Counted from the stretch's first letter, positions 1-10,259 are shown. The stretch: DNA of 64,000 nucleotides from Aureimonas mangrovi (GCF_014058705.1 NZ_CP059692.1:3212001-3276000), one strand, 5' to 3'. Translations and numbers: made by a program. The notes: a model not told the origin generated them from the letters alone.

Positions 1-438
1 CGCGGTCTGGCTCGGATCGGCGAGGTTGTCGGGCACCTGCGCCGCGAGCAGGCCGCCCGGCACAACGGCATCGAGAAGGCGCGGGATCAGCGTCTCGTGG
101 CCGCGCACCCATTGCAGCGCGGCGTTGGAATAGACGAGGTCGAAGGGCCGTGCGGGCCGGAAGTCGGCAATGTCGGCCGTCTCGAAGCGCGCGCCCGGCA
201 CGCGGCGCCGCGCCTCCTCCAGCATGGCCGGAGACAGATCGAAGCCGGTGATCTCAGCCTTCGGAAAGCGCTCAACCAGAAGCTCGGTCGAATTACCGGG
301 CCCGCAACCGAGATCGGCGATGCGCAACGCCTCGCCCTCGGGGCGACCGGGAAAGCTGCACCGCGCGAGGAGATCGCGCGCGGGGCGCGTCCGCTCGTCC
401 TCGAAGCGAGTGTAGAGCGTGGGGTTCCAGTCGGCCAT
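1..438 (-). CDS. tam: Trans-aconitate 2-methyltransferase, partial (C-terminus lies outside the window)
   Basis: This is the N-terminal 146 codons of a SAM-dependent methyltransferase. It begins MADWNPTLYTRFEDERTRPA, close to the start of Tam proteins. The SAM-binding loop DLGCGPGNS is at residues 42-50, and SNAALQW lies further on. Known Tam enzymes methylate trans-aconitate, an inhibitor of aconitase, and are about 255 aa long, so roughly 110 residues are missing beyond the left edge. The ATG at 436-438 (complement) is the only convincing start. The protein is expected to be cytosolic. Family assignment rests on the N-terminal signature and the methyltransferase core. Confidence 0.88.
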   Translation of the reverse strand, partial: MADWNPTLYTRFEDERTRPARDLLARCSFPGRPEGEALRIADLGCGPGNSTELLVERFPKAEITGFDLSPAMLEEARRRVPGARFETADIADFRPARPFDLVYSNAALQWVRGHETLIPRLLDAVVPGGLLAAQVPDNLADPSQTA

Positions 439-476
439 CGGCGTCGTTCCTCCATCGGACGCCGCCTGCATAACGC

Positions 477-600
477 GCTCCGCACGCCTTGTCAGGGCGT
501 GCGGAGCAGGCACTTCAACACTTTGGATCTGCGCATCAGGCTTTCCGAAAACCGATGACGGTCTTCGGGCCGATGCTGGGCGCGCCTTGTCAGGGCGTGC
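477..600. repeat. RIME-like palindromic intergenic element, copy 1
   Basis: The element lies between tam and the TIGR02302 gene. It has a perfect 12-bp hairpin (477-488 with 496-507), an imperfect palindromic core at 532-576 and a second smaller hairpin around 581-600 that contains the TGA stop of the TIGR02302 gene (590-592). By hand alignment the core matches 39 of 45 bases of the reverse complement of 50506-50550. Architecture and core resemble the short mosaic palindromes (RIME-type) dispersed in rhizobial genomes. It encodes no protein. The hairpins may form in the 3' end of the TIGR02302 transcript. Confidence 0.7.
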
Positions 601-3139
601 GCAGGAGGCGTTCGAGATAGTCGCGCTCGAGCTGCGGCGAGAGGCTGTCGCCCAGCCGCTCACGAATCTCGTCGAGAATGCGTCGAGCGCGCTGGACGTC
701 GATCTCATCCGGAACTTCGACGTCCTGCCCGAAGTCGGGACCCTGCGTCTGACGCTGGCGGCCGAGCGGGTCACGCCCGGAATTGCGCTGGCCGGGGCCG
801 AAGCCGGGTCCCGGCTGGCCCATGCCGGGCTGCGGCTGGCCGCCCTGCCCCTCGCCCATCGCCTGCTGGAGCTGCTGCATCATCTCGCCGGCACCGCGAC
901 GAAGCGCCTCCATCGCCTGCCCCTGCCGTCCGACGGCCTCGCCGTCCTGCCCTTCGCCGAGCGCCTCGGCGGCGCCACCCATCGCCTCGCCGGCCTCGCC
1001 GAGCCCTTCGCTCGGCTCCAGCCCCATACCTTCCATCGCCTCCTGCAGCGCCTGCAGGCGCTCCTGCAAAGCGTTCTGCTCGCCCTGCAGGCCTTCCATC
1101 GCCTCGCGCAGTTCCTCCTCGGTCATGGTCGAGGGCTCTCCTGGCGAGCCGGGCATGCCCTCCTCACCCATCTGGCGGCGCGCCTGCTCGCGGCCGAGCG
1201 CGAAGGTCTGGTCCATCAGCTCCTGCTGGCGCTGGAGCATCTCGCCCAGCTCGTTCATCTGGCGCTGGGCCTCGCTCTCGCCCTGCTGTTGCTGGCCGCC
1301 GCCCTGCTGCTGCATAGCCTGAAGGTTGTTCATCATCGACTGAAGTTCGGAGAGGAGCTGCTGCGCCGCCTCGCGCGAGCCCGAGCGCGCAAGGTCCTCG
1401 ATCCGGTCGAGCATGCGGTCGAGGTCCTGCGGGCGCAGCTCCTGCGCGTCGCCCATCTGCATCTGGTTCTGCGGCGGCGCATTGCGCATCGCCTCGGCCA
1501 TCGCCTGCATGAACTCCTGCATGGCGGCGCGAAGCTCGTCCATCAGTTCGGCGATCTCCTCCTCGGAAGCGCCATCACGAAGCGCTTCGGCAAGGTTCTC
1601 CTGCGCATCGCGCAGCCGCCGCTCGGCGAGCGAGAGATTGCCGTCCTCGATGCCAAGCGCGATTTCCCAGAGGAAATCCACCGCCGACAAAAGTGCCGCG
1701 TCGTCGTAGGCGCCCGCGATGCGCTCGCGCACCGCGCGAAGGGCGAGATAGTCGCCGGAGCGCTCGATGAAGCGATCACCGTGGAGCGTGACGGCGTCGA
1801 GCATGTCGACGACGCGTGGCGCGGCGTTGGCGTCGAGCGCGAGAATGCGGCGCTGCTCCACGACGGCGCGCGCGAGCGGGTTGGTGAAACGCCGCTCCGG
1901 CAGCGTCATTTCCAACGGATCGGACGCGCTCTCGCGGCCTGCGTCGTCCCGCGCGTGGAGCGTCATCGCCACACGCGCCCCGGCGTAGGGACTCTCGACG
2001 AGGTTGACGGTGGTCCGCCCGCGCGCCTCGCCCCGTGCACGGCGCGGCAGCGTCAGATCGAAGGCGGGCGCGGCGACGAGCGGGCGCGCATCGCCCGGCC
2101 CCTGGCCCGGAATGGATATCGTGGCACGGGCCTGCGCCACGCCGTAATCGTCGGTGACGACGAAGGGAATTTCGAGAGCGCCGTTGCGGGCCTCGGCCGG
2201 CTCGCCGTCGAACTCGATCGTCGGCGCAAGATCAGGCACGACGGCAAATTCCCACGCTCCGAGATCGCGCAGCCGCGTCCCAAGCGTGACGATGCCGCTC
2301 GCCTCCAGCGGCAGCTCGTACTCCGCCGCCCCCTCGGCGATGGCTTCCTCGCCCTCGCCGCTCGGCGCGATCTCGCGTTGGGGCTCGCCGCTGGAGGGCG
2401 TGAAGAGGAGGCTGGCGCCCGCGCGGTCCGAGATGCGCACGGACACGACGCTGCCCTCAGGCACCTGATGCGGCCCCGGCGCCGACGCGCCCGCTTCCGT
2501 CAGGTAGACCGGGGCGCGGCCGGTGTAGCCAGGCGGCGTCACCCACGCATCGACGCGGGCGGAAGCGACCTGAACGGCTTCCGGCGCGCGGAATGCATCG
2601 GCGATCCGGCCGCCGTTCGGGCCATGTGAGAAGGCGAAGGCCGTGACGAGGAGCATGGCGACGAGCGCGCGCAGCCCCTTCGGGTCCAGCCGTTCGGTAT
2701 GCCCGGACGGCCGACCGCCGCGCAGGGCACGCAGTCGTTCGGCCATACGGCGCTGGTGCGCACGCCACAGGGCCGCCGCCATTGGGTCCGCGCCGAGCTG
2801 ACGCTCGTCCTGCACGGCGAGCGGCTGATGGGCGAGATGGCTCTCGGCCTCCACGCGGGCGGTGATCTCCCCGCGCGTCGGCAGGACGATCCGGCCGAAC
2901 CGCCAGACGATGAAGGCGAGCGCGGCGACGAAGACCCCGAGGATCGCAAAACGCACCAGGCCTGGAACGGCCGCGAAGATGCCGAACCAGGAGACGGCTA
3001 AAAAAAGCGCGGCCAGACCGGCGATGTAGAAGAGCGGCGGCCAGCAGCGTTCGGCGAGGATCGACAGGAAGGCGGTGGCGCGCACGCGGCGCAGCCGCAT
3101 GCCGTTCATCCCGCCGCCGGGCGCCGCGCTGTCTGCCAT
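590..3139 (-). CDS. TIGR02302 family (DUF4175-like) membrane protein
   Basis: An 849-aa protein of the alphaproteobacterial TIGR02302 family, function unknown. Two hydrophobic segments lie near the N-terminus and a third around residues 155-175, followed by a large, probably periplasmic, region. The C-terminal third is rich in Gln, Met, Glu and Gly, with strings such as QGGGQQQQGE and repeated MQ/ALQ stretches that look low-complexity and partly coiled coil. It lies just downstream of lysA on the same strand, the usual neighbourhood for this family. An in-frame TTG at 3160 would add seven residues; I chose the ATG at 3139. The stop lies inside a repeat hairpin. Confidence 0.85.
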   Translation of the reverse strand: MADSAAPGGGMNGMRLRRVRATAFLSILAERCWPPLFYIAGLAALFLAVSWFGIFAAVPGLVRFAILGVFVAALAFIVWRFGRIVLPTRGEITARVEAESHLAHQPLAVQDERQLGADPMAAALWRAHQRRMAERLRALRGGRPSGHTERLDPKGLRALVAMLLVTAFAFSHGPNGGRIADAFRAPEAVQVASARVDAWVTPPGYTGRAPVYLTEAGASAPGPHQVPEGSVVSVRISDRAGASLLFTPSSGEPQREIAPSGEGEEAIAEGAAEYELPLEASGIVTLGTRLRDLGAWEFAVVPDLAPTIEFDGEPAEARNGALEIPFVVTDDYGVAQARATISIPGQGPGDARPLVAAPAFDLTLPRRARGEARGRTTVNLVESPYAGARVAMTLHARDDAGRESASDPLEMTLPERRFTNPLARAVVEQRRILALDANAAPRVVDMLDAVTLHGDRFIERSGDYLALRAVRERIAGAYDDAALLSAVDFLWEIALGIEDGNLSLAERRLRDAQENLAEALRDGASEEEIAELMDELRAAMQEFMQAMAEAMRNAPPQNQMQMGDAQELRPQDLDRMLDRIEDLARSGSREAAQQLLSELQSMMNNLQAMQQQGGGQQQQGESEAQRQMNELGEMLQRQQELMDQTFALGREQARRQMGEEGMPGSPGEPSTMTEEELREAMEGLQGEQNALQERLQALQEAMEGMGLEPSEGLGEAGEAMGGAAEALGEGQDGEAVGRQGQAMEALRRGAGEMMQQLQQAMGEGQGGQPQPGMGQPGPGFGPGQRNSGRDPLGRQRQTQGPDFGQDVEVPDEIDVQRARRILDEIRERLGDSLSPQLERDYLERLLRTP

Positions 3140-3225
3140 GAGGTCGCCGATCCGCTTCAAGTCGCCACGAACCTTACCGGCTTTTGCGGCGAAGGCGAGA
3201 CGGGGTGCCCCACCTCACCGTTTCG

Positions 3226-4488
3226 TCAAAGCCAGGGCGGCAGCTTGTCGAGGGCGATGAGCTCCTCGATCGTCTGGCGCGGACGCACGGCGAAGAAGGC
3301 ATCGTCCTTGACCATCACCTCGGCGATCAGCGGCCGGGAGTTGTAGGTGCCGGACTGCACCGCGCCATAGGCACCCGCGGAGGCGACGGCGATCAGATCA
3401 CCGGCCTTCAACGGCGGCAGCGCCCTGTCCTTGGCCAGATAGTCGCCGCTCTCGCAGACCGGCCCGACGACGTCGGCGACGACGCGCGCTGGCTCGGCCG
3501 CTTCCACAACCGGGCGGATGTCGTGCCAGGCTTCATAAAGCGTCGGGCGGATGAGATCGTTCATCGCGGCATCCACGATCACGAAGGTGCGGCCCGCCTC
3601 CTCCTTCACGTAGAGGACGCGCGAGACGAGGATGCCGGCGTTCGCCGCGATGAGGCGGCCCGGCTCGAAGACGACCTTGCAGCCGAGGTCGCGCACGTGC
3701 CGCTTGACGATCTGCGCATAGGCCGGCGGTTCGGGCGGCGCGTCCATGTCTGAGCGATAGGGCACGCCGAGGCCCCCGCCGAGATCCACGTGGTCGATGC
3801 GGTGCCCGGCCGCGCGAAGCCGGCCGACCAGCTCGGCGAGCTTGGCGAAGGCGAGATCGAAGGGCTCCAGATCGGTGATCTGCGAGCCGATATGCATGTC
3901 GATGCCCGTCACTGCGATGCCCGGCAGCGCCGCGCCCCGCGCATAGATCTCCTCGGCGCGCGCGAAGGCGACGCCGAACTTGTCGCCCTTCTTGCCGGTC
4001 GAGATCTTGGCGTGCGTGCGCGCGTCGACATCCGGGTTGATGCGAAAGGAGACATGCGCGGTGCGGCCGAGTGCGACGGCGCGCGCCGAAACGGCTTCCA
4101 GCTCGGGCTCCGATTCGACGTTGAAGCAGAAGATGCCGGCTTCGAGCGCGGCGTCGATCTCCTGCGCCGTCTTGCCGACGCCGGAGAACATGATCTTCTG
4201 CGCCGGGATGCCGGCGCTAAGCGCACGCGCGAGCTCACCGCCCGAGACGACATCGGCGCCCGCGCCGAGCGCGGCCAGCGTCGACAGGACGGCCTGATTG
4301 GAGTTCGCCTTCATCGCATAGCAGACGAGCGCGTCGATATCGGCGAAGGCCTCCGCGAACACGCGGTAGTGGCGCGTCAGCGTGGCGGTCGAATAGCAGT
4401 AGAACGGTGTGCCGACAGCTTCGGCGATCCGCGCGATGTCGACGCCTTCAGCGTGGAGGCGGCCGTCGACATACTGGAAGTGGTTCAT
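3226..4488 (-). CDS. lysA: Diaminopimelate decarboxylase
   Basis: This 420-aa PLP enzyme catalyses the last step of lysine biosynthesis, meso-diaminopimelate to L-lysine plus CO2, in the cytosol. The PLP lysine is K60 in CYAMKANSNQ. The glycine-rich phosphate loop GGGLGVPY, the FEPGR motif and the C-terminal CESGDYLAKDR, which carries the active-site cysteine, are all present and in order, and the length is normal. The start is MNHFQYVDGR at 4488; upstream in-frame sequence is Arg/Ser-rich and does not look like protein. It follows the small lipoprotein gene by 40 nt and precedes the TIGR02302 gene, suggesting one transcript from argH. Confidence 0.96.
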   Translation of the reverse strand: MNHFQYVDGRLHAEGVDIARIAEAVGTPFYCYSTATLTRHYRVFAEAFADIDALVCYAMKANSNQAVLSTLAALGAGADVVSGGELARALSAGIPAQKIMFSGVGKTAQEIDAALEAGIFCFNVESEPELEAVSARAVALGRTAHVSFRINPDVDARTHAKISTGKKGDKFGVAFARAEEIYARGAALPGIAVTGIDMHIGSQITDLEPFDLAFAKLAELVGRLRAAGHRIDHVDLGGGLGVPYRSDMDAPPEPPAYAQIVKRHVRDLGCKVVFEPGRLIAANAGILVSRVLYVKEEAGRTFVIVDAAMNDLIRPTLYEAWHDIRPVVEAAEPARVVADVVGPVCESGDYLAKDRALPPLKAGDLIAVASAGAYGAVQSGTYNSRPLIAEVMVKDDAFFAVRPRQTIEELIALDKLPPWL

Positions 4489-4528
4489 GAAAGCGGCTCG
4501 GCGAAAGGCGCGGCGGCACCGGAACGGT

Positions 4529-4783
4529 TCAGTTGAGCAGGCCGTCGAGGATGAAGGGTCGCGGCTCGGCCCGCGGATTGGTGGTGATCTCGGCCGGCGA
4601 GACGTCCGTGTTGCCACCGGTGATGCCTGTCACGCGACCGAGCGCGGCGTCCTGCGGCTCGATGGCCGCCGGTCGCGGCTCCTGGCCCTCGGGCGTCGGC
4701 GGCACCGGCAGGTTCTTGCGACCGCACCCGGCCAGCGCCAGCGCGCCGGCGAGCACAATGACCATCATCCGCATCGTTCGCAT
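4529..4783 (-). CDS. Small lipoprotein of the LptM/YifL type
   Basis: An 84-aa lipoprotein. A short basic N-terminus and hydrophobic segment end in the lipobox LAGC, with the acylated cysteine at residue 20, followed by GRKNLPVPPTPEG. The C-GxK-x-P pattern right after the lipobox is that of LptM (YifL), a lipoprotein that assists assembly of the LptD/E lipopolysaccharide translocon; here the protein is longer and has an acidic, proline-containing tail ending FILDGLLN. It sits between argH and lysA, which is the conserved place for this gene in the order. The start at 4783 gives a normal signal peptide. Confidence 0.75.
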   Translation of the reverse strand: MRTMRMMVIVLAGALALAGCGRKNLPVPPTPEGQEPRPAAIEPQDAALGRVTGITGGNTDVSPAEITTNPRAEPRPFILDGLLN

Positions 4784-4856
4784 GGAACCCCCGAGCAGTC
4801 CGGACAGGCCGCCCGGCGACCGTCCCGCAATTCCATAGACGCCTTTGGGGGCGAAA

Positions 4857-6269
<1,413 letters not shown>

Positions 6270-6296
6270 GCTGTTCCCCGAAAGGTCTGTCCGCCA

Positions 6297-6962
6297 ATGT
6301 CCGAGCCGCAGCGAAAGCCCGCCCGCCCCCTCGCCCGCCTGGCGGCGCTGGTCGCGGCAGGCGCCGTGGCGGGCGTTGTCGGCGTATACGTGATGGAGAC
6401 GCGCTCTGGCAACGAAGCCTCGGCGCAGGGCGCGAGCTGTCCGGCGAGCGCCACCTACGCGGCGGCCGTCAGCGAGAACGCCCGCGGCGAAGTGGCGGCG
6501 ATCGCGCCGCTGGACCGGCCCTTCGCGATGGGCTCGCTTTCCTTCACCGACACGGACGGCCAGCCCGCGAGCTTCGCAGACTTCACGGGCCGCACCATGC
6601 TGGTGAACCTCTGGGCGACATGGTGTGCGCCATGCCGCGCGGAAATGCCGGCGCTCGACGAACTGGAGCGGGAGGCCGGCGGCGAGGACTTCGCCGTGGT
6701 TCCCGTCAGCGTCGACATGGGCGAGGACGAAAAGCCCAAGGCCTTCTACGAGGAAATCGGCCTCACGGACCTGCCCTTCTTCCACGACGGGTCGATGGCT
6801 CTCTTCAACGATCTGAAGCGGGAGGGGCTGGCCTTCGGCCTGCCCGTGACCATCCTCGTGGACGAGGCGGGGTGCGCGCGCGCGGTGATGAACGGGCCGG
6901 CCGAGTGGGCGAGCCCGGACGCGCTGCGCCTCATCGACGCCGTCAAGGGCGCGAGCGTTTGA
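6297..6962 (+). CDS. tlpA: TlpA-like thiol:disulfide oxidoreductase, membrane-anchored
   Basis: A 221-aa protein with one N-terminal membrane anchor (about residues 12-33) and a periplasmic thioredoxin-like domain. The active site is WCAPC with cysteines at 110 and 113; a cis-proline region LPVTILVDE follows. An extra cysteine pair (C48 and the Cys in EAGCAR) may form a structural disulfide. In rhizobia TlpA reduces partners needed for cytochrome aa3 copper-centre assembly, and the gene sits beside argH, as here. It is divergent from argH. The copper-delivery genes at 19.4-20.5 kb encode likely pathway partners (SCO1, PCuAC), which is inference from family knowledge. Confidence 0.88.
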   Translation: MSEPQRKPARPLARLAALVAAGAVAGVVGVYVMETRSGNEASAQGASCPASATYAAAVSENARGEVAAIAPLDRPFAMGSLSFTDTDGQPASFADFTGRTMLVNLWATWCAPCRAEMPALDELEREAGGEDFAVVPVSVDMGEDEKPKAFYEEIGLTDLPFFHDGSMALFNDLKREGLAFGLPVTILVDEAGCARAVMNGPAEWASPDALRLIDAVKGASV

Positions 6963-6988
6963 AACGAGACAACTTCCGAGGAACGATC

Positions 6989-7459
6989 ATGATCCCGCAG
7001 GCCAGGCCCGCGACCCTTCCCGTTCTCTTCGGCTTGTGCGCCACCATCGTGACCGCGGGCTGTGTCGGCATGGAGAACGAGACCGACGCCTCCGCGTCTC
7101 TGGCACCCTTGACAGCCGAGGACGTCCAGTCGGCCGCGTTGCCGGGCGAACTCGGCTGCAGTTTCTCGACGCCTCAGGAAGGTCCTTTCCTTCTGGCGAT
7201 GGGCGTCGTCGCATCCGACGAGCCGGCTGCCGGGCTCATCAAACCAGGGGAGACGGCAACGCGGATCTCGGCGCCGGGCGGTTTCGACGCCATGCTCGGC
7301 GGCGCCGCCTTCTCGGGCGAAGCAGGGACTGTGCGCGTGGTGCTTTCGGGGCCGGCGACGGGCGGCGGCGAATCGCCGCCGCGCCCCGCGAGCCTCACCT
7401 ACGAGCCGGCGGGCGGCGCGCCGCAGACACTCGCTGGCCGCTGGGAATGCGGGCCGTAA
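6989..7459 (+). CDS. Putative small lipoprotein, unknown function
   Basis: A 156-aa protein that I do not recognise. The N-terminus is a signal peptide ending in a lipobox-like TAGC, putting the lipidated cysteine at residue 25. Mature sequence starts VGMENETDASAS and carries two further cysteines (LGCSFSTP and the C-terminal WECGP) that could pair. The rest is Gly/Ala/Pro-rich with predicted beta character. A GAGGA ribosome site lies upstream of the ATG at 6989. It starts 26 nt after the tlpA-like stop, on the same strand, so co-transcription is likely. It converges with the GGDEF-EAL gene, stops 6 nt apart. Confidence 0.7.
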   Translation: MIPQARPATLPVLFGLCATIVTAGCVGMENETDASASLAPLTAEDVQSAALPGELGCSFSTPQEGPFLLAMGVVASDEPAAGLIKPGETATRISAPGGFDAMLGGAAFSGEAGTVRVVLSGPATGGGESPPRPASLTYEPAGGAPQTLAGRWECGP

Positions 7460-7465
7460 GGCCGC

Positions 7466-8986
7466 TCACGCGGCGACATCGGCGAGTTCCGCCAACGGCT
7501 TCGGCTTGGCGAAGTGATAGCCCTGGAACAGCTTGCACCCGGCGGCGCGGGCGAGCACCCATTCTTCTTCCGTCTCGATACCCTCCGCCAGAATGGGGAG
7601 ATCGAGAAGCCGGCCCGTCTGGGCGATCGCGCTGACGAAGACGTTGGCGACGGGGTCGACCGCAAGGCTCGATATGTAGCTGCGATCGACCTTGATGACG
7701 TCCACCGGCAGCTCGCGAAGCGCGCTGAACGAACAATGCCCTGTCCCGAAGTCATCGAGCGCGACGCGGAAGCCCATCGCCCGCAGCGTCTTCAGACGTT
7801 CCATCACCTCCACGCTCGCGCCGACGGCGAGATTCTCGGTGATCTCGATCACGAAGCTGGATGCGTCGAGCCCATGTTCGACGATCGCCTCGCGCAGCAT
7901 TTCGACCAGTTCGTTGCGGCGAAGCTGGGCTGCCGAGACGTTGAACGACACATACTCGCCGGGAAGGCTCTCGAAGTCGCGGCAGATACGCCGGAACACC
8001 CACTTCCCGAGAAGATCGATCAGGGTCGATGCCTCGGCGACCGGGATGAAGTCGCCCGGCGGGATCATGCCGAGGCTCGGATGACGCCAGCGCGCCAGGG
8101 CCTCGACGCCGACACAGGTGCCGTTGGCATCGACCAGCGGCTGGTAATGCACGTCGAGATGATCGAGCAGGATCGCGGCACGGAGCTCGCGTTCGATGAA
8201 GCGGCGGTGCCGCTCTTCCTTGAGAAGCGCATCGTCGAAGATGGTCACGCGAGCGCGGCCGTTGCGCTTGCTCTCGTACAAAGCGAGATCTGCGAGAAGG
8301 ATCAGGTCCTCAGCGAAGACGCTGTGCTCGGGCGAACGCGCGATGCCGATCGACACCGAAAGGTGGATCTGGCGCTCGAAGGCCTGCGCTGGGTGGCGCA
8401 GCGAAGTCAGAAGCATCTCGGCGCGCTCGACGCAGCGCCGAGCGCTGTCGTCGCGCACAAGGACGGCGAACTCGTCGCCGCCGAGCCGGCCGACCGTCGC
8501 GCCCGGAAAGATCGTCTCGACAGTCGAGACGAGATGCGTCAGCGCATAGTCACCGACATTGTGGCCGTAGCTGTCGTTCAGCTTCTTGAAATGGTCGAGG
8601 TCGATCAAGAGCAGCGCGACGGGTCGCGCCTTCTCGCTCGGCAGGCGCTGGTTGAGACGCATGGCCTGCTTCAGCTCGTCCACGAAGAAGCGCCGGGCAA
8701 GCGCGCCCGTCAACGCATCGCGCTGGAGGTCGGCGAAGCGCGCATCGTGCGCCAGAGCGTTCAAGGCAATACCGGCGACCATGCGGTCCCGGCTCCAGAC
8801 GAGAAGGGCCAGCGATGCGATCGTCGCTACGGCGAGGATCGCGGCCGTCGTCGCCGAACTGATTGGCCGAGCCTCCGGCGGGAGAACCCAGAGCATCAGC
8901 GACAGAAGTAAAACGGTCGCCTGACATAAAACTGTCACGCGAAACCAGTGCGACGTATTCTCGATCATCGATCCCGGCTGAGACAC
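7466..8986 (-). CDS. Membrane-bound GGDEF-EAL protein (cyclic-di-GMP synthesis/degradation)
   Basis: A 506-aa inner-membrane protein. Two transmembrane segments (about 18-36 and 45-66) precede a GGDEF domain with an intact GGDEF signature at 169-173 and an EAL domain beginning VEALARW at 294-300. EAL landmarks NVSAAQL, EITEN, LDDFGTG, IKVDRSYI and LAEGIE are kept, so both diguanylate cyclase and phosphodiesterase activities are plausible. The four residues five positions before GGDEF are FPGA, not RxxD, so the product-inhibition I-site is absent. There is no PAS or periplasmic sensor domain. The start is a GTG at 8986 with AGGA upstream; an ATG 18 nt inside is the alternative. Confidence 0.92.
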   Translation of the reverse strand: MSQPGSMIENTSHWFRVTVLCQATVLLLSLMLWVLPPEARPISSATTAAILAVATIASLALLVWSRDRMVAGIALNALAHDARFADLQRDALTGALARRFFVDELKQAMRLNQRLPSEKARPVALLLIDLDHFKKLNDSYGHNVGDYALTHLVSTVETIFPGATVGRLGGDEFAVLVRDDSARRCVERAEMLLTSLRHPAQAFERQIHLSVSIGIARSPEHSVFAEDLILLADLALYESKRNGRARVTIFDDALLKEERHRRFIERELRAAILLDHLDVHYQPLVDANGTCVGVEALARWRHPSLGMIPPGDFIPVAEASTLIDLLGKWVFRRICRDFESLPGEYVSFNVSAAQLRRNELVEMLREAIVEHGLDASSFVIEITENLAVGASVEVMERLKTLRAMGFRVALDDFGTGHCSFSALRELPVDVIKVDRSYISSLAVDPVANVFVSAIAQTGRLLDLPILAEGIETEEEWVLARAAGCKLFQGYHFAKPKPLAELADVAA

Positions 8987-9058
8987 GAAACTATCCTGCG
9001 CGACGTGACAGCGCGGTTTTAGGCAGCGGCTCTTAAGAAAGCTTCTCCGCCTACTGAA

Positions 9059-9095
9059 TTTCCGGGCGTCTACCCCGAGGGAAGGCGCCCGGAAA
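9059..9095 (-). terminator. Inverted repeat downstream of the L,D-transpeptidase gene
   Basis: A perfect 10-bp inverted repeat (9059-9068 with 9086-9095, arms TTTCCGGGCG / CGCCCGGAAA) lies 7 bp past the stop of the L,D-transpeptidase gene and upstream of the GGDEF-EAL start. The 17-nt loop and lack of a long U-run make it a weak intrinsic terminator; it could also be a 3'-end stabilising hairpin. Confidence 0.4.
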
Positions 9096-9101
9096 GAAAG
9101 G

Positions 9102-9848
9102 TCAGACGGCGATCGCGCCCTGCCCCTCGTGCATTACGACGATGGGGCTTCCGTCACGAACATTGGCGTGGAGGTGAATCACGTCGTGGTTGAGGAGGCG
9201 GATGCAGCCTGACGAGACTTCGCGCCCAATCGACCAGGGTTGGTGCGTGCCGTGAACGCGATAGAGCGTGTCGACATTGCCCTGATGGATGTAGTGGGCG
9301 CGCGCACCGAGTGGATTGGTCGCGCTCGGTGCCATCCCGCCATTGGCGATGGAGTAGGGCTCGAGCTCGGGCTGGCGCGCGACCATGGAGTCCGGCGGTG
9401 TCCAGCGAGGCCACTCGCGCTTGTAGGCGACGCGCGCGCGACCCTGCCAGGCGAAGCCCTCGCGGCCGACGCCGATGCCGTAGCGCGTCGCCGTGTCGGG
9501 CCCAGTCACATGGTAGAGATACTTCGCCGCCGTATCGACGACGAGCGTGCCGGGCTGTTCGCCGCCTGAATAGAACACGCCCTCCTCGCGCCAGAAGGCC
9601 GGGTCTACCTCCCCCGGCTCGATCGCCGGGATCGGGAAGGGCTCGTCGTAGATGGCCTGGTACATCAGCGGCACGGCCGGTGGCGGCGGTGGCGCGGGTG
9701 GCTGGACGGGCACGGGCTCGGGCCGCGTCGAGACGCAGCCGGTGAGCGCGAGAGCGCCCAGACCGGCGATGAAGCCGCGGCGCGGCAGGAAGGGCCCGGA
9801 TGCGGCGGCACGGCGCGCCCCGCTGTCCGGTCTGTCGATGACTGTCAT
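9102..9848 (-). CDS. L,D-transpeptidase (YkuD domain), exported lipoprotein-like
   Basis: A 248-aa cell-wall enzyme. L,D-transpeptidases form 3-3 crosslinks in peptidoglycan or attach proteins to it in the periplasm. The YkuD catalytic motif is complete: HGTHQPWSIG with H199, then SSGCIRL with the catalytic cysteine at 215. The N-terminus has a basic stretch RR, a hydrophobic core and LTGC with a possible lipid cysteine at 38, followed by a Pro-rich linker (PPAPPPPPAVP). Length fits the rhizobial members. The ATG at 9848 has a GAGGGGA ribosome site. It may be transcribed with the small exported protein just upstream, 54 nt away. Confidence 0.93.
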   Translation of the reverse strand: MTVIDRPDSGARRAAASGPFLPRRGFIAGLGALALTGCVSTRPEPVPVQPPAPPPPPAVPLMYQAIYDEPFPIPAIEPGEVDPAFWREEGVFYSGGEQPGTLVVDTAAKYLYHVTGPDTATRYGIGVGREGFAWQGRARVAYKREWPRWTPPDSMVARQPELEPYSIANGGMAPSATNPLGARAHYIHQGNVDTLYRVHGTHQPWSIGREVSSGCIRLLNHDVIHLHANVRDGSPIVVMHEGQGAIAV

Positions 9849-9902
9849 GGCGATCCCCTCGGCGCGGGGCTCGCAATCAAGCGGAGATGGCCCGGCGCCT
9901 TG

Positions 9903-10259
9903 TCAGGCGTTGGTTCGGAAGATGGAGGACGTGCGGAGCATCGGCTTCGGCGGCTCGTCTATGCCGAGGATGCGCCAGAAGCCGCGATCAGCGTCCCTCA
10001 CCCTGGTCAGCGAACGTTGTGCCGTGGGCGCGGAGAGGTCGTGGTCGACACCGTCGACGGAGACCATGGACTTGCAGGAGGGCCATGGCGTTTCCGGTGT
10101 GAGGACGCCGGCACTGCCTTCGGCCTCGCTCGAGAGGGTAACACAGACCTTCTGCCATCCGCCGAACTTGACGGCGGATGCAGCCGAGGTCGCGATACCG
10201 GCCTGGAAGCCGAGCGCGATGAAAAAGACCACGAAGAGATAGAGTCCGCCCCTCATCAT
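9903..10259 (-). CDS. Small exported protein, unknown function
   Basis: A 118-aa protein that I do not recognise. Residues 1-28 form a signal peptide (hydrophobic core LYLFVVFFIALGF, then an Ala/Ser-rich cleavage region). The mature part has only two cysteines (C39 in QKVCVTL and C62 in WPSCKS), which could form a disulfide, plus a Trp-rich beginning. The C-terminal half carries several charged and Pro residues (DEPPKPMLRTSS). It lies just upstream of the L,D-transpeptidase gene on the same strand, consistent with an envelope role, but nothing proves that. Confidence 0.6.
   Translation of the reverse strand: MMRGGLYLFVVFFIALGFQAGIATSAASAVKFGGWQKVCVTLSSEAEGSAGVLTPETPWPSCKSMVSVDGVDHDLSAPTAQRSLTRVRDADRGFWRILGIDEPPKPMLRTSSIFRTNA

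Noticed and set aside
419-2629. Long open frame on the plus strand opposite the TIGR02302 gene
   Set aside because: It is antisense to a recognised protein, has Leu/Arg/His-rich shadow composition and no family match. GC-rich codon bias leaves such frames open.
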